Of a DNA stretch of 64,000 nucleotides, positions 28,983 through 38,535 are shown one piece after another (position 1 is the stretch's first letter; every line of letters starts with the position of its first letter). The translations under genes were made by a program, and so were the position numbers. The notes under the pieces were generated by a model that was not told the origin of the DNA, ran no database searches, and worked only from the letters and a program-made list of their open reading frames with translations. The DNA is from Henningerozyma blattae CBS 6284 (lineage: Eukaryota; Ascomycota; Saccharomycetes; Saccharomycetales; Saccharomycetaceae). The DNA is taken from the NCBI RefSeq assembly GCF_000315915.1, contig NC_020188.1, positions 1,009,501-1,073,500 on the forward strand. The letters are read 5' to 3'.

Positions 28983-29978
28983 ATGTCCTTCAATAATCTA
29001 AAATCCTCTATTGGCCAAGCCTTGCAAGGCTTGTCTGAAAGTGTGTCTCAGAAGACTCAAGAAATGGCTTCCACATGGCCAGCTTATGCTCAAGTTCAAC
29101 AACGTTTAGCCCAAGAAAAATTGGGTCAAATCACTGATATCTCTCAAATGCCACGTGAATATATTGACTTAGAAGATAGAATTGATAATTTGCAAAATTC
29201 TATTCAAGTATTATTACATGTCACAAGAGTTTATGAAGAACCAGCTTATGATTGGCCATACTCTACCCAAGAATCTGTTCAAGATTGGTCTCGTGCCATC
29301 GGTTCAAGAGTTCAAGAATTATCTCGTGCTTCTTCTGCTTCAGAAGCTGGTAATCTTTTAAAATCTCCAGTTGGTCCAGAAAATGGTCCACGTACTTTAA
29401 ATTATGCTTTATCCCAAGCTTCTTTAGCTGTCTCAACTTTAACTTCAAGTAACATGCCTGGTCCAAATGGAGAAGGTTTATCATCGGGCTTAATTGCTTA
29501 TAGTGATACACAAGCTAAATTGGCTCAAATAAGAATTGCTCAAGATACTCAAGTTCAAACTAAATTTAACAAACAATTAAGAGAAATTCTAAATAATCCA
29601 ATTGCTAAGGCCAATAAATATCGGAAAGATGTTCAATATAAGAGAGTGTTATATGATATTGCAAGAACTAATTTACAAAATGCAAGACCAGAAAAGGAAG
29701 CCTCTTTAAGAGTTGAAATGGAAACTTTAGAAGATCAATTTGCTCAAATCACTGAAGAAGCCACCATTGTCATGCAAGAAACTTTATCAAACACCCATCT
29801 ATTAAAGAATGTTGCTGAATTAGCAGAAATTCAAAAGAATTACTACAAACAATCCTTGGAATTGATGAACGATTTAATGCCAGTCTTCAATACTGCTAAA
29901 GGTGATGATGAAGATTTTGAAATAGATGCTAAAAAAGATCCATTGGCTGCCAAAAAAGTTGTTGATGACGATGAATAA
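28983..29978 (+). CDS. GVP36: Gvp36, BAR-domain Golgi vesicle protein
   Basis: 331 codons (S. cerevisiae 326). Gvp36 is a peripheral BAR protein of late Golgi vesicles needed for endocytosis, vacuole shape and stress tolerance. The protein is almost all helix: an N-terminal amphipathic segment (SFNNLKSSIGQALQGLSESV), then YIDLEDRIDNLQNSIQVLLHVTRVYE and YDWPYSTQESVQDWSRAIG. Long coiled-coil helices follow (KQLREILNNPIAKANKYRKD, LRVEMETLEDQFAQITEEA), with an acidic tail ending VVDDDE. No membrane segment is seen. Codons are biased to those of well-expressed genes. It is YIL041W in S. cerevisiae and is convergent with TPA1 here. Confidence 0.92.
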   Translation: MSFNNLKSSIGQALQGLSESVSQKTQEMASTWPAYAQVQQRLAQEKLGQITDISQMPREYIDLEDRIDNLQNSIQVLLHVTRVYEEPAYDWPYSTQESVQDWSRAIGSRVQELSRASSASEAGNLLKSPVGPENGPRTLNYALSQASLAVSTLTSSNMPGPNGEGLSSGLIAYSDTQAKLAQIRIAQDTQVQTKFNKQLREILNNPIAKANKYRKDVQYKRVLYDIARTNLQNARPEKEASLRVEMETLEDQFAQITEEATIVMQETLSNTHLLKNVAELAEIQKNYYKQSLELMNDLMPVFNTAKGDDEDFEIDAKKDPLAAKKVVDDDE

Positions 29979-30346
29979 ACTACGTAATATTAATTTCCAA
30001 AATTATTTTATCTATCCAAATAACTATTATTAAATTTTATGGCGTATTCATGAGGTTGTTTTTTTTTTGCCTCTTCTCATTTATACGATAATTATTTCCT
30101 CTTTTTTTTTTATCTGATTCTTCTCATAAGTAGCCTGCCCTTATATGTATATGTAAACTCTTTGTTCTATCTATATACCTAACTAATTAAATTTTTTTTC
30201 CTTAGTTTGTAATGCAAAATCTTCTGATAGAAATTAAAAGAACAAAAAAATATGAAAATCTATGCTCAAATAATATATAGTATGAAGCCTACCATAAATA
30301 TATATATATATATTGTAAAATAATGTAACAAAAACTTTTAGTTCAG
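29979..30346. other. Convergent intergenic between GVP36 and TPA1
   Basis: About 370 bases with T runs and a short TA tract at about 30297-30312. Two 3' ends are expected and nothing else is visible. Confidence 0.65.
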
Positions 30347-32122
30347 TTATTCCTTAACATCCCATTTCATCTTGATATCCCATCTACTACCCTTGGCATT
30401 GAAACTAACATATTTGACAAATTCTAGCAAGCTATCATCAATTAATGCTAAACTAAAAGTGTTCCAGCTTGCATTATTATTGATTAATACACTATCATGT
30501 TTATTATCATAAACAGTAGTGTCTTTAATATCAATATTCACAGCATTATCATCTACTTCGGCCATGAAAACTTCGTAACCACCATTAGTCCCATCTTCCC
30601 AATTAGTACTTGGTGTTAAGCATAATGTAGCTTCTAAGATACTTGCAATGTAACCTTCAATATTTTCCAAATATTTGTTTAATTCAATACGGTTAGCCAT
30701 TGTGAAATCGTTACCAGATCTAAATCTTCTAATTAAAATTTGTTCAGTAATTGGGATCATTTTGGTTAATAACAAAATAAATTTCTTAAACGTTTTACTT
30801 TTCAAAAATTCAACTACTTTAATTAATTCGTTTTCCAATTTCAATCTTTCCTGATCAATTGTTTCTCTCAATAATTTAAAGTTAGAGCCTTCATTGTCTT
30901 CTTGATTATCGTCTTTTAATTCTGGTTTACCATCAATGTACATAAACTTCCATTTATGAATTGGAGAAGCTACTTTCCATGGGTTCTTAACATCTTTTGT
31001 TAAATTTGGGCATTCATTTTGCAATTCTTCATGTTTAATCAAATTTTTTAATAGTTCTGATTTTTCATCGTTTAAGAATGATGAAAGGTTGATAGTACTA
31101 TTTGCAATAAACTCCTCTTGTATTTCTGCAATTTTTTCATTTGTCAAGTATTCTTCTGAAATGAAATCTTTTAAAAGTTTTATATCGTTATCTGTCAATT
31201 TTGTAAATTCAAAATCTTTAAAACTTTTTTCGAATTCTTTTATTAAAGATGATGAGATCAATGATCTATCATCCTTTGGGAACTCATATTGTTTTAATTC
31301 ATCACTAGCATCTTCTTCTGTTAATTTTGTTATATAATTTTGAATCCATTCTTTTTCTTCATTTTCAATGTATCCATCTTCACCTTCTTGTGGAATATGA
31401 AACCAGCCCTGTAGAGATAATCTATTTTTATCAACAACAACTTCTTCAACATCATGGAAAGAAAGGCCTGGTTGAATTTTAAAGAAAGCAATTTGATTGA
31501 ATTGTGGGACTAACTTTGCAAAGGGATCATTGTATGGAACATTCTCTTTCTTAGAATCATACAATCTTAAACCACCCCCATAATGGTCCTTCCATTTTCT
31601 ATCAGGTTCAGGTAAATATAAAATATAACTGATTCTTCGGGAACCAACAACATCATCATGAGGTAAAAGGTGGCAATTCTTATTATAAATTGCAATATTC
31701 AAGTCTCTTTTAGATTCAGATAACTTACCCGATTGAGTGATATAGGCCATGAACTTTCTAAATTCATTTGAATATAAAATTGAACGTAATTTATAAAGGT
31801 TTGGTAATCTTTTTAAATTTTCATCATCAAGATTTGATAAATTTGCTAAATCACCACTCTGATTTAAACGATAAATATCTGTTTCTTTAGTAGAAAATGA
31901 AATTTCAGTTTCAATTTCTTTACGAACTGCACGTAGCAGCTCATCATCAACTAGGTCAGTAATTGTGCCCCATTCATAAGGTTTATTATTAGTAATTGTA
32001 TCCTTCATCTGATCACGAAATTCTGGGTCCCATAACTTGGAATTGAACAAGGATTTTGCTTTACCATCTTCAGTAACCTGTATTTTAGAAGAATCGTTGG
32101 AATTCTCAGATGATCTTTTCAT
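30347..32122 (-). CDS. TPA1: Tpa1, prolyl hydroxylase-like 2-oxoglutarate/Fe(II) dioxygenase
   Basis: 591 codons (S. cerevisiae 644). Tpa1 hydroxylates the ribosomal protein Rps23 at a conserved proline and takes part in translation termination fidelity, poly(A) tail length and oxygen response (with Ett1/Ofd2). The N-terminal catalytic double-stranded beta-helix carries HDD of the iron site near residue 154 (LLPHDDVVGSRRISYILYL). The second His is near 223 (SFHDVEEVVV), and the Arg that binds 2-oxoglutarate lies shortly after (NRLSLQGWFHIP). The C-terminal half is the non-catalytic beta-helix domain of the Ofd1/Tpa1 family. The neighbour ISD11 follows the order YER049W, YER048W-A. Confidence 0.93.
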   Translation of the reverse strand: MKRSSENSNDSSKIQVTEDGKAKSLFNSKLWDPEFRDQMKDTITNNKPYEWGTITDLVDDELLRAVRKEIETEISFSTKETDIYRLNQSGDLANLSNLDDENLKRLPNLYKLRSILYSNEFRKFMAYITQSGKLSESKRDLNIAIYNKNCHLLPHDDVVGSRRISYILYLPEPDRKWKDHYGGGLRLYDSKKENVPYNDPFAKLVPQFNQIAFFKIQPGLSFHDVEEVVVDKNRLSLQGWFHIPQEGEDGYIENEEKEWIQNYITKLTEEDASDELKQYEFPKDDRSLISSSLIKEFEKSFKDFEFTKLTDNDIKLLKDFISEEYLTNEKIAEIQEEFIANSTINLSSFLNDEKSELLKNLIKHEELQNECPNLTKDVKNPWKVASPIHKWKFMYIDGKPELKDDNQEDNEGSNFKLLRETIDQERLKLENELIKVVEFLKSKTFKKFILLLTKMIPITEQILIRRFRSGNDFTMANRIELNKYLENIEGYIASILEATLCLTPSTNWEDGTNGGYEVFMAEVDDNAVNIDIKDTTVYDNKHDSVLINNNASWNTFSLALIDDSLLEFVKYVSFNAKGSRWDIKMKWDVKE

Positions 32123-32492
32123 TTTTTTGCTAAGTAAAATTACACTTTTGATTTTACTAAATTATAATGTATTTAACCAACTGTAAATAAATCTGAGATA
32201 TTTATTGAGTGAAAAAAAAGAATAAAAAAGAAGAATTTATAGCATTCTGCTTTATACTTTAAATGAAAAAAAATTTCAATAGCCATCGATATATCGCTAA
32301 AATTAAAAAATGAAAATGTGATTACATAGAGATATAACTTAAAAAGGAAATTATTAGGATTTAAGTCACGTGTTGATGACTTATTAGTTGAATTATATAT
32401 ACAAAATCAAATACAAAGGCATAAAGGCGAATTCTAATAAAAATACCAGTTGTATGGTAGCATATTTCAGTAAATCTAAATTAAAAACTTCT
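32123..32492. other. TPA1 promoter and ISD11 3' region
   Basis: About 370 bases. It contains GTCACGTGTT at about 32364-32373, a Cbf1-type E-box about 240 bases before TPA1. Otherwise it is AT-rich with nothing else named. Confidence 0.6.
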
Positions 32493-32771
32493 CTAGGTTC
32501 CAGTTGGCTTGTCTATTGGTTCCACAACTAACTTATCAAATGTATATAATTGAGAAACGATGCTCTGTCTCTTCAATACACCTAGATCATTGATTCCTTG
32601 CTTATAAAAATTCTCTAATTTGGCTTGATCCTGTAGTGATTTATTTGCTTTAAAGGTGTCTCTTGTTCTGCGGAGGAAATAATTTCTGAAGTTATAGTCA
32701 CTGAAATGGTTTGCATTCTTAATTAATTGTTTATATAGGGATAGTACTTGTAATCTTGAAGGTGCTGGCAT
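32493..32771 (-). CDS. ISD11: Isd11, LYR-motif partner of the cysteine desulfurase Nfs1
   Basis: 92 codons (S. cerevisiae 94). Isd11 with Acp1 stabilises Nfs1 in the mitochondrial matrix for iron-sulfur cluster synthesis, and is essential. The protein begins with [19 protein letters not shown], in which LYK stands in the LYR-motif position as in S. cerevisiae. It continues [17 protein letters not shown] and ends in [25 protein letters not shown], close to the S. cerevisiae end. The N-terminus is short and basic. All minus-strand and next to TPA1, as expected for YER048W-A. Confidence 0.93.
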   Translation of the reverse strand: MPAPSRLQVLSLYKQLIKNANHFSDYNFRNYFLRRTRDTFKANKSLQDQAKLENFYKQGINDLGVLKRQSIVSQLYTFDKLVVEPIDKPTGT

Positions 32772-33279
32772 TGTGTATAGTATATTCTAGGTATTTTAAT
32801 CTTGTAGGAGTATGATAAAAGTGAGAATGAATTAGTTTGATATCTAACAATAATGAAAATTATAGGCTAAAATATTTATGTTATCAGTGCTTCGGAAGAA
32901 AATTAAGGTCTTTAAAAAATGAACGGTATAATATGGAAATGTCTAATCTTCAAAAAATTAAACTTACATCAATAAAATAAATACCAAATTAAATAAAGTT
33001 GATATTCAAATAGTGTGAGTATGACATAATCCTGATTCATCCCAGCCCATTAAGTATTATTTGCAACTGTAGGAGAACTCAAGAACCTGTGAGTAATTGG
33101 CACCCGGATCGCTCTCGCACAAAATAATTTTAGTAATTGAAACTAACACCGAATACGGCGCTAACAAATTTTACTTACAAGATCAATAAGCTATTTCAAA
33201 TAATATGATGATTAAAGCTCTTATTCTAATTTGGTAACCTTTTAATGTTAATTTTATGAGTACTCTTTTTTTAGCAAAC

Positions 33280-33303
33280 AGTTCCTATGAACTCATAGGA
33301 ACT
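33280..33303. repeat. 24-bp palindrome resembling FRT half-sites
   Basis: Perfect arms of 11 bases (AGTTCCTATGA and its reverse complement) around two central bases. The nine-base core AGTTCCTAT / ATAGGAACT equals the core of the 13-bp Flp binding elements of the 2-micron FRT site. The gap between cores is 6 bases rather than 12, so it is not a working FRT as such. Confidence 0.85.
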
Positions 33304-33968
33304 AGGTTGGCAGCGTACCGAGATAAAAAAGCACCTATATCTTAACACATTCAATGAATTATTATTTTATAAATTTCGGATAAGTTTCTTTACTATTCTT
33401 TTTGGTAACTGAAGAGTTCTATCACGCTAATCCGTCAGCATTGAAGGTTAATCATGTTCATTTAGTTAATTGTATACATAATAAGTTGATATATATATAA
33501 ACCCCGTTTCAAGATATAATTAAACGCCCAGTAAAGGTTTTTCATATGTAGAATTTTGAAATATTACTCGAAATATTTTCATCGTCAATTTGTGGCTAAG
33601 CATCTTTAGCTAAATGGAGTTGATCAAAGAATAATACAAAACAAATTTGAATATATTAATTAATAATTTTAGATAAAAAATGATAATGTTTAATACTTTG
33701 GGAGCTATAAAATTCAATGATACAAAGCGTAAAAGTATCATAACTGAAAAAAAGATATAGTATATTGCAAACTATTTACAAGAAGATTTCTATTGTAATT
33801 AGCTTTTGCCGCTAGCGAAAGATAATCAATTAAAGTTAAATTTTTCAAAGAATTAGAAAATAAAAAAAAAAAAATTTTAGATGATTGAAGAGTAAAGCTG
33901 ATCTAGTGATGTAACAGTATACATTTTCAATTAAAGTAGCAAGTTATTAAAGAAGACAAATATGTAAT

Positions 33969-33978
33969 GTCACGTGAT
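33969..33978. promoter_or_regulatory. GTCACGTGAT palindromic E-box 21 bases beyond the tRNA-Gln 3' end
   Basis: A Cbf1-type (CDEI-like) site. The identical decamer occurs at 51601-51610 and 51942-51951, both near the other tRNA pair. Cbf1 binding is inferred from the motif. Confidence 0.55.
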
Positions 33979-33999
33979 AATGATTCATCCATGTTAAAA

Positions 34000-34071
34000 A
34001 GGTCTTACCCGGATTCGAACCGGGGTTGGTCGGATCAAAACCGACAGTGATAACCACTACACTATAAAACC
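34000..34071 (-). tRNA. tRNA-Gln (anticodon TTG)
   Basis: 72 bases. It reads GGTTTTATAGTGTAGTGG at the 5' end, with the D-arm/A box intact. The anticodon stem-loop has loop TTTTGAT, giving TTG, and the T-arm is CCCGG-TTCGAAT-CCGGG. The acceptor stem pairs fully with one G-T pair. It is nearly identical to the S. cerevisiae tRNA-Gln(UUG). A run of T follows immediately on the transcribed strand (plus-strand A at 33996-34000). There is no intron. An LTR begins 17 bases upstream of its 5' end. Confidence 0.97.
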
Positions 34072-34088
34072 ACAAATTACGTATTTTA

Positions 34089-34454
34089 TGTTGTAAACCA
34101 ACAACCTTATTAACTTAACACCAGTTAATCCTTCGAACTTACGAATATAATTGTTCTTCTTCTTAAACTAAATAACTATATAAAATGACTATAATTTTAC
34201 GACTTAAGTCTGAATATCTGGCCTTTAAATACTTTTCAAAGATCAACGCCAGCTTTTCCATTTTACTTTAATTGGACTGTTTATAAACTTACTTACAAGG
34301 GTAGGAGTGCACAGTTTGAACAATACTGGCTAACTAGTAGAGATTATGCATCGAACAGATATTCACAGGGATGCAACTAGCAGCTGCTCAGTGTTGTGTA
34401 CAATTTCTAGTTAGCAACTTGTAGATGAGTATAAAGTCGATCTCGTCTACAACA
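34089..34454. mobile_element. Solo LTR A, Ty3/sigma-like placement
   Basis: 366 bases beginning TGTTGTAAACC and ending GTCTACAACA, with the TGTTG...CAACA ends typical of yeast LTRs. It starts 17 bases upstream of tRNA-Gln, the exact spacing that Ty3/sigma elements use because integration targets the Pol III initiation site. It is homologous to LTR B. Shared blocks are TTCGAACTTACGAA at 34132 and CAACTTGTAGATGAGTATAA at 34415. No clean target duplication is visible because LTR B adjoins it. Confidence 0.8.
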
Positions 34455-34459
34455 TTTGT

Positions 34460-34939
34460 TTGTGACATAGTGATACTGTCAGTACACTGTGTCAAGGGTT
34501 AGGAGCTTACAAAATCAGAGACGTTCGCGTCAACATGTTGCGACGCGTAAACTCGCTTGTATATAAAGCGATGCCCATGAGGCATCTCTATAGAATTACA
34601 CAGAATAAGATAAGTAAGTTATAGTTATAAGAATAATCAGGGTTATAGTCATCTGTAAAATACTAGCCAGATCACTATATAATATTGTTTTGGTATTACA
34701 GATAGAATGTAGATCGAAACAGCTTGGTTCTTTTATATATCCGGAATATATAGAACTATAGACAAGATTAGACATTGATGGGAATTAGACGAGTTTATAT
34801 ACAAATTGGACTGGCATGATAACATCATGACAACTGGACAATGTGTCTATATATTGTGGACACGTTGTTTCTGAGGTTGGACTTTAGCACATGAGTTACG
34901 TGTCTTGGTTGACACGTTAGTACTTGTTGGAATACAACA
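34460..34939. mobile_element. Solo LTR of a second family, nested between LTRs A and B
   Basis: About 480 bases bounded by 5-base direct repeats TTTGT (34455-34459 and 34940-34944). It ends AATACAACA, like Ty3 sigma, and begins TTGTGACATAG. It includes a TATATAAA box at about 34560. It shares no visible similarity with its two flanking LTRs. Removing it and one TTTGT restores LTR A directly followed by LTR B, so it inserted after them. The exact left end is uncertain by one or two bases. Confidence 0.72.
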
Positions 34940-34941
34940 TT

Positions 34942-35360
34942 TGTTGTAGAACAACTTAGGAATGAAATACAAAATAATACCAACTGAAAACGACACTTCA
35001 AACTTAAGCAAACTTAGCCTTAACCAAGTTAGATGACTTTCGAACTTACGAAAAATGCTTGTCTCTTTTAGACTATATAATTATTATAAAACGAACTATA
35101 AATTATGGATAAAAATTGAGAAGCTAGTCCTATTTATACTTTTCAAAAGTCGACGACAACTTCTCGAGATTACTTTAAATAGAATATTTATTAACTTACT
35201 TACAATGGTAGGATTGTACAATTCGAGTAATGATTATTGCTTAGTATGAGTTATTCATCGATCTGATATTAACAAGTATGCAACTAGAGTCTCTTGGATT
35301 TATGTATAATTCATCAGCAGCAACTTGTAGATGAGTATAAGTTCAATATCATCTATAACA
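34942..35360. mobile_element. Solo LTR B, diverged tandem copy of LTR A
   Basis: 419 bases from TGTTGTAGAAC to ATCTATAACA. It aligns with LTR A along its length, with about 54 additional bases in its first 100. Shared blocks are TTCGAACTTACGAA at 35039 and CAACTTGTAGATGAGTATAA at 35321. The right terminal repeat has decayed (TAACA for CAACA). The first three bases coincide with the TTTGT duplication of the nested LTR. Confidence 0.78.
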
Positions 35361-36939
35361 GTGTTTATACAAAAAAAAATTATCTTTATAATCGTTACAT
35401 ATATCTACTTTTAGATTGTCTTAAAAGAATTAAGTAAATGCTTTGGAAGAATGCAAGTACATAAGAATTGATATAATATCGAGTCTTAATTTACACTAAC
35501 GGTATATTATGGATTTTTAATTCATACTATTGATTAAGTATTGCCCTTATATAATAACCTTAAACATTTTATACATTTTGAATAGTTTGAAGTATTGGCC
35601 TAACTGTGATAAAATATCCGTATATCTGTATCTTAGGAAAATATATAGACATGATAATTATATCCCTACCAGATAGTTTTAGCTTTTCAATAAGATCGAT
35701 CTAGTTTTATGTTATATCATAAAAAAAATAAAATAAAATAAAAATTGGCAGAGAGCTATGAACGTAAGCCTTTAGCTTAAGTATGAGAGTAAAGATAATA
35801 TCTTCTCTGTAAGTTAGAGAAGCCATATAGTTGGTAAATATATAATAATTGATCTGAACTGTAAATATAGAACAGAATAATGTAATATTCATCTAAGGCC
35901 TACTTAAACTTTGTGTAAGATAAGAAGTACTACGCATAGTTATAAGGAGAACTGGGAAATATTCATCTGGAATAGTAAGAAAATAGCACTTTAACTTTCT
36001 AGAAGTAAACCTTAGATATATATATATGTAATTTGTAAAGCTTCCCGCTTATTATGGTATATTCTTCTATGTCGTAGAGTGTACACTACTTCTGAGCATT
36101 CTTCACTTGCTATTAAGAGATTAAGAATTATTTGGTTAATAAAATACGAAGTTTTTCAAGCTCTTTATTTCTCATACTAAAGATTGCAAAATTTTTCACA
36201 AAAATTTCATTATTTATAAATTGTTTAATTAGTTAAATAATTATTTGTCACTTTATTCAACAAAGGACACTATAACAATTTACATAAGCAAAGTATCGGG
36301 GACTATGCAACTATGAATGGCTATTAAAAGTATAAGTTGTTAAAATATTTGGAGAACTTACACCGTACAAAATTAGCCTTTTTTAAAAAATATGCTAGTT
36401 TTGATTATTATTATGAATTACTTCACTCTCGAACCCCTAAAAATACCTGAATTTTATTGCCTAAAGTGAAGATTGCAGATTAATGTATTACAATTTTCAA
36501 ATGATTTCCAATGATCTGAATATATCTTTGTTGTCGACTAGTTTGGGATAAGCTCCTGCCTGCTGCCTGCTTCCTGTACTACTACTATTAATACCTAGCT
36601 GAAACAGAGTGTCCCATGTGAAATGTTAAAGTTGTTAAAATCCCGAAAAGTTAGTGATCTAACCGAGAGAAGTGAAAGAGCGCGATGATGCCTCAAAACT
36701 GAAACATCATAACAAGGTATGCGAAAAAAGTAAATTGCTAAAAAACCATCAAGAATCTACATTCTATTGTTGAAACGGTGTTTATATATGTGTGTTTACC
36801 ACATATTTAAATACCAACATATATATTTCAATGAATTGAACCTGTAGAACTTTATTTCAAGATATACTTTCAAGAGGGTTGCACAAAAGATAATTTCAAT
36901 AGATCAGGTGGCATACCAAGAGAACAACAAATATATATT

Positions 36940-37416
36940 ATGAATCCACTATCAACTACGTCAACAGTTCTCTTTCCTACCGAAACTATCGGAAAGGATG
37001 TGGAATACTTTCTTACTAATGCATTGCATTATATTATTCAAGTCCTTCAAATTATGATTCCAATGATCATCTCCTTTAGTAGAAATTACCCTACATTGTT
37101 TCTAGTCTGTACCGGTATTATATTTGTTTATGTTATATTTAGTATCATCTGCCGTATCTTCACAATTCTGAAACGCCTGTTATTTGTAGCTTTAATATTA
37201 ATGGGATTTTTTATTTATGCTCGTGGTTCAGATCAATTCATTAACTATGATCTTCCTTATTTGAAAAAATTAATATTTCAAGATGAAAATGTATATGATG
37301 TGTTAATCAAATGGTTGTATTATTTGAAGAATACAACATATGATCATTCAACCGCGTTCTATAAATTTGTAACAACAACCATTAGGGCAGTCAATAATCA
37401 CCCAGTGAACCAGTAA
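36940..37416 (+). CDS. APQ12: Apq12, nuclear envelope/ER membrane protein
   Basis: 158 codons (S. cerevisiae 138). Apq12 with Brr6 and Brl1 keeps the nuclear envelope membrane fluid for nuclear pore assembly and mRNA export. Two or three hydrophobic segments fill residues about 28-98 (ALHYIIQVLQIMIPMIISF, LFLVCTGIIFVYVIFSIIC, LLFVALILMGFFIYA). They are followed by the family block RGSDQFINYDLPYLKKLIF, which matches the S. cerevisiae region RGFDQ..YYDLP. The tail is polar. It follows ISD11 as YIL040W is expected to, after the repeat-rich stretch. The N-terminus is slightly longer than in S. cerevisiae. The first ATG is used. Confidence 0.85.
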   Translation: MNPLSTTSTVLFPTETIGKDVEYFLTNALHYIIQVLQIMIPMIISFSRNYPTLFLVCTGIIFVYVIFSIICRIFTILKRLLFVALILMGFFIYARGSDQFINYDLPYLKKLIFQDENVYDVLIKWLYYLKNTTYDHSTAFYKFVTTTIRAVNNHPVNQ

Positions 37417-37649
37417 AATACTGTTTTTCTTTTAGCATCACATCTTGCTTGTCATAGAAACTATCATTAAAGTTAATATTACTTTAAACTAGAAATACAT
37501 TGTTCATTCTTCCTGTTAGCACCCATTCTTTATTAGTTATCCGTCTTCCATTCTATTACTATGCATGTATGTGCATGTATATATAAGCTTGCATCGCCGT
37601 ACTAATCTCATTCTATGTAATATAATATATGTATACATGTATATATGTG

Positions 37650-37684
<35 letters not shown>

Positions 37685-38535
37685 CTATTATTATTAATTA
37701 AGCTATACATTGTGTTAAATCTCACCTCCTCCCCTGCACCCTTTTATAGATCTGGTAACCCTAGTCACCTTAAGGAGCATACTAAATTTGTGTATGTTCT
37801 TCACGTGCATCGTCGACGTTTTCTTTTTGCGGTACAGTGTATTTCCCTCTCAGACCATGCGCCATTTTCTCTGTGTTCGGATGACAGCCCAATACTGGAG
37901 CTCGCCCAAAAAAGAAAGGGCAATGAGATGCGAAAACGAAAACATCAAATTTTTATTTTTATTTTTAGTTACTATTAACCAGAATTCGATTTATTACTTG
38001 ATTCACTTTGGTTTGATGTTAATGTCTGGAAATGTTGTTGCGATACATTTCCAAGTAAAATATTTGATTATGTAGTCAATTGATTCTTTTATAGGTATTG
38101 TTTCCTTCTTGATAATAGTCATTCTAATATTGTCTACATAACTACAAATAAATTGCCTTTGTTTATTTTAAAAGTACTGTCTTTTTTTTTTTTTTTTTAG
38201 TAGATTTGTCTTTATTTCTAATAACTAAACTGATAGATCCAATATTCTTAAGTTAATACATTCATATTGAGTGATTAATTTTTAATACATTTGTAATAAT
38301 AAAAAAAATATAAAAACAAAAAAAATAAATCAATAAAAGACAAAAGATAGGCCAAAGCAAAAGGTACTGTACCGTAATATAGCATAACAAACAATAATAC
38401 TTATTCCCATAGCTTATACATACCAATAATATTTAATAAAATATTATACAAAGTATATAACATATCGAAACTTAATACCATCCCTAAAGATACACATAAC
38501 CTCTTACACATATTGCATATATCAGTTAAGTAAAA
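37417..38535. other. Intergenic: APQ12 3' region and CAJ1 promoter
   Basis: About 1.1 kb, with a (TA) tract at about 37657-37684 and a T run of 18 at about 38182-38199. The overlapping open frames (37565-38075) cross the TA repeat and are not supported as genes. Confidence 0.6.

Larger units (their letters stand above)
32772..36939. other. 4.2-kb gene-poor stretch with tRNA-Gln and LTRs
   Basis: Between ISD11 and APQ12 no protein gene is visible; the longest frame (35055-35249) lies within LTR B and I do not support it. The contents I can name are the palindrome at 33280-33303, tRNA-Gln, and three LTRs at 34089-35360, listed separately. Two TGAAACA heptamers lie 100 bases apart at 36600 and 36700. 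The rest is AT-rich without recognisable relics. Confidence 0.7.

Noticed and set aside
36600..36706. Two TGAAACA heptamers exactly 100 bases apart before APQ12
   Set aside because: APQ12 has no known pheromone link and the first ATG is over 230 bases away; I regard two copies in 4 kb of AT-rich DNA as possible chance.
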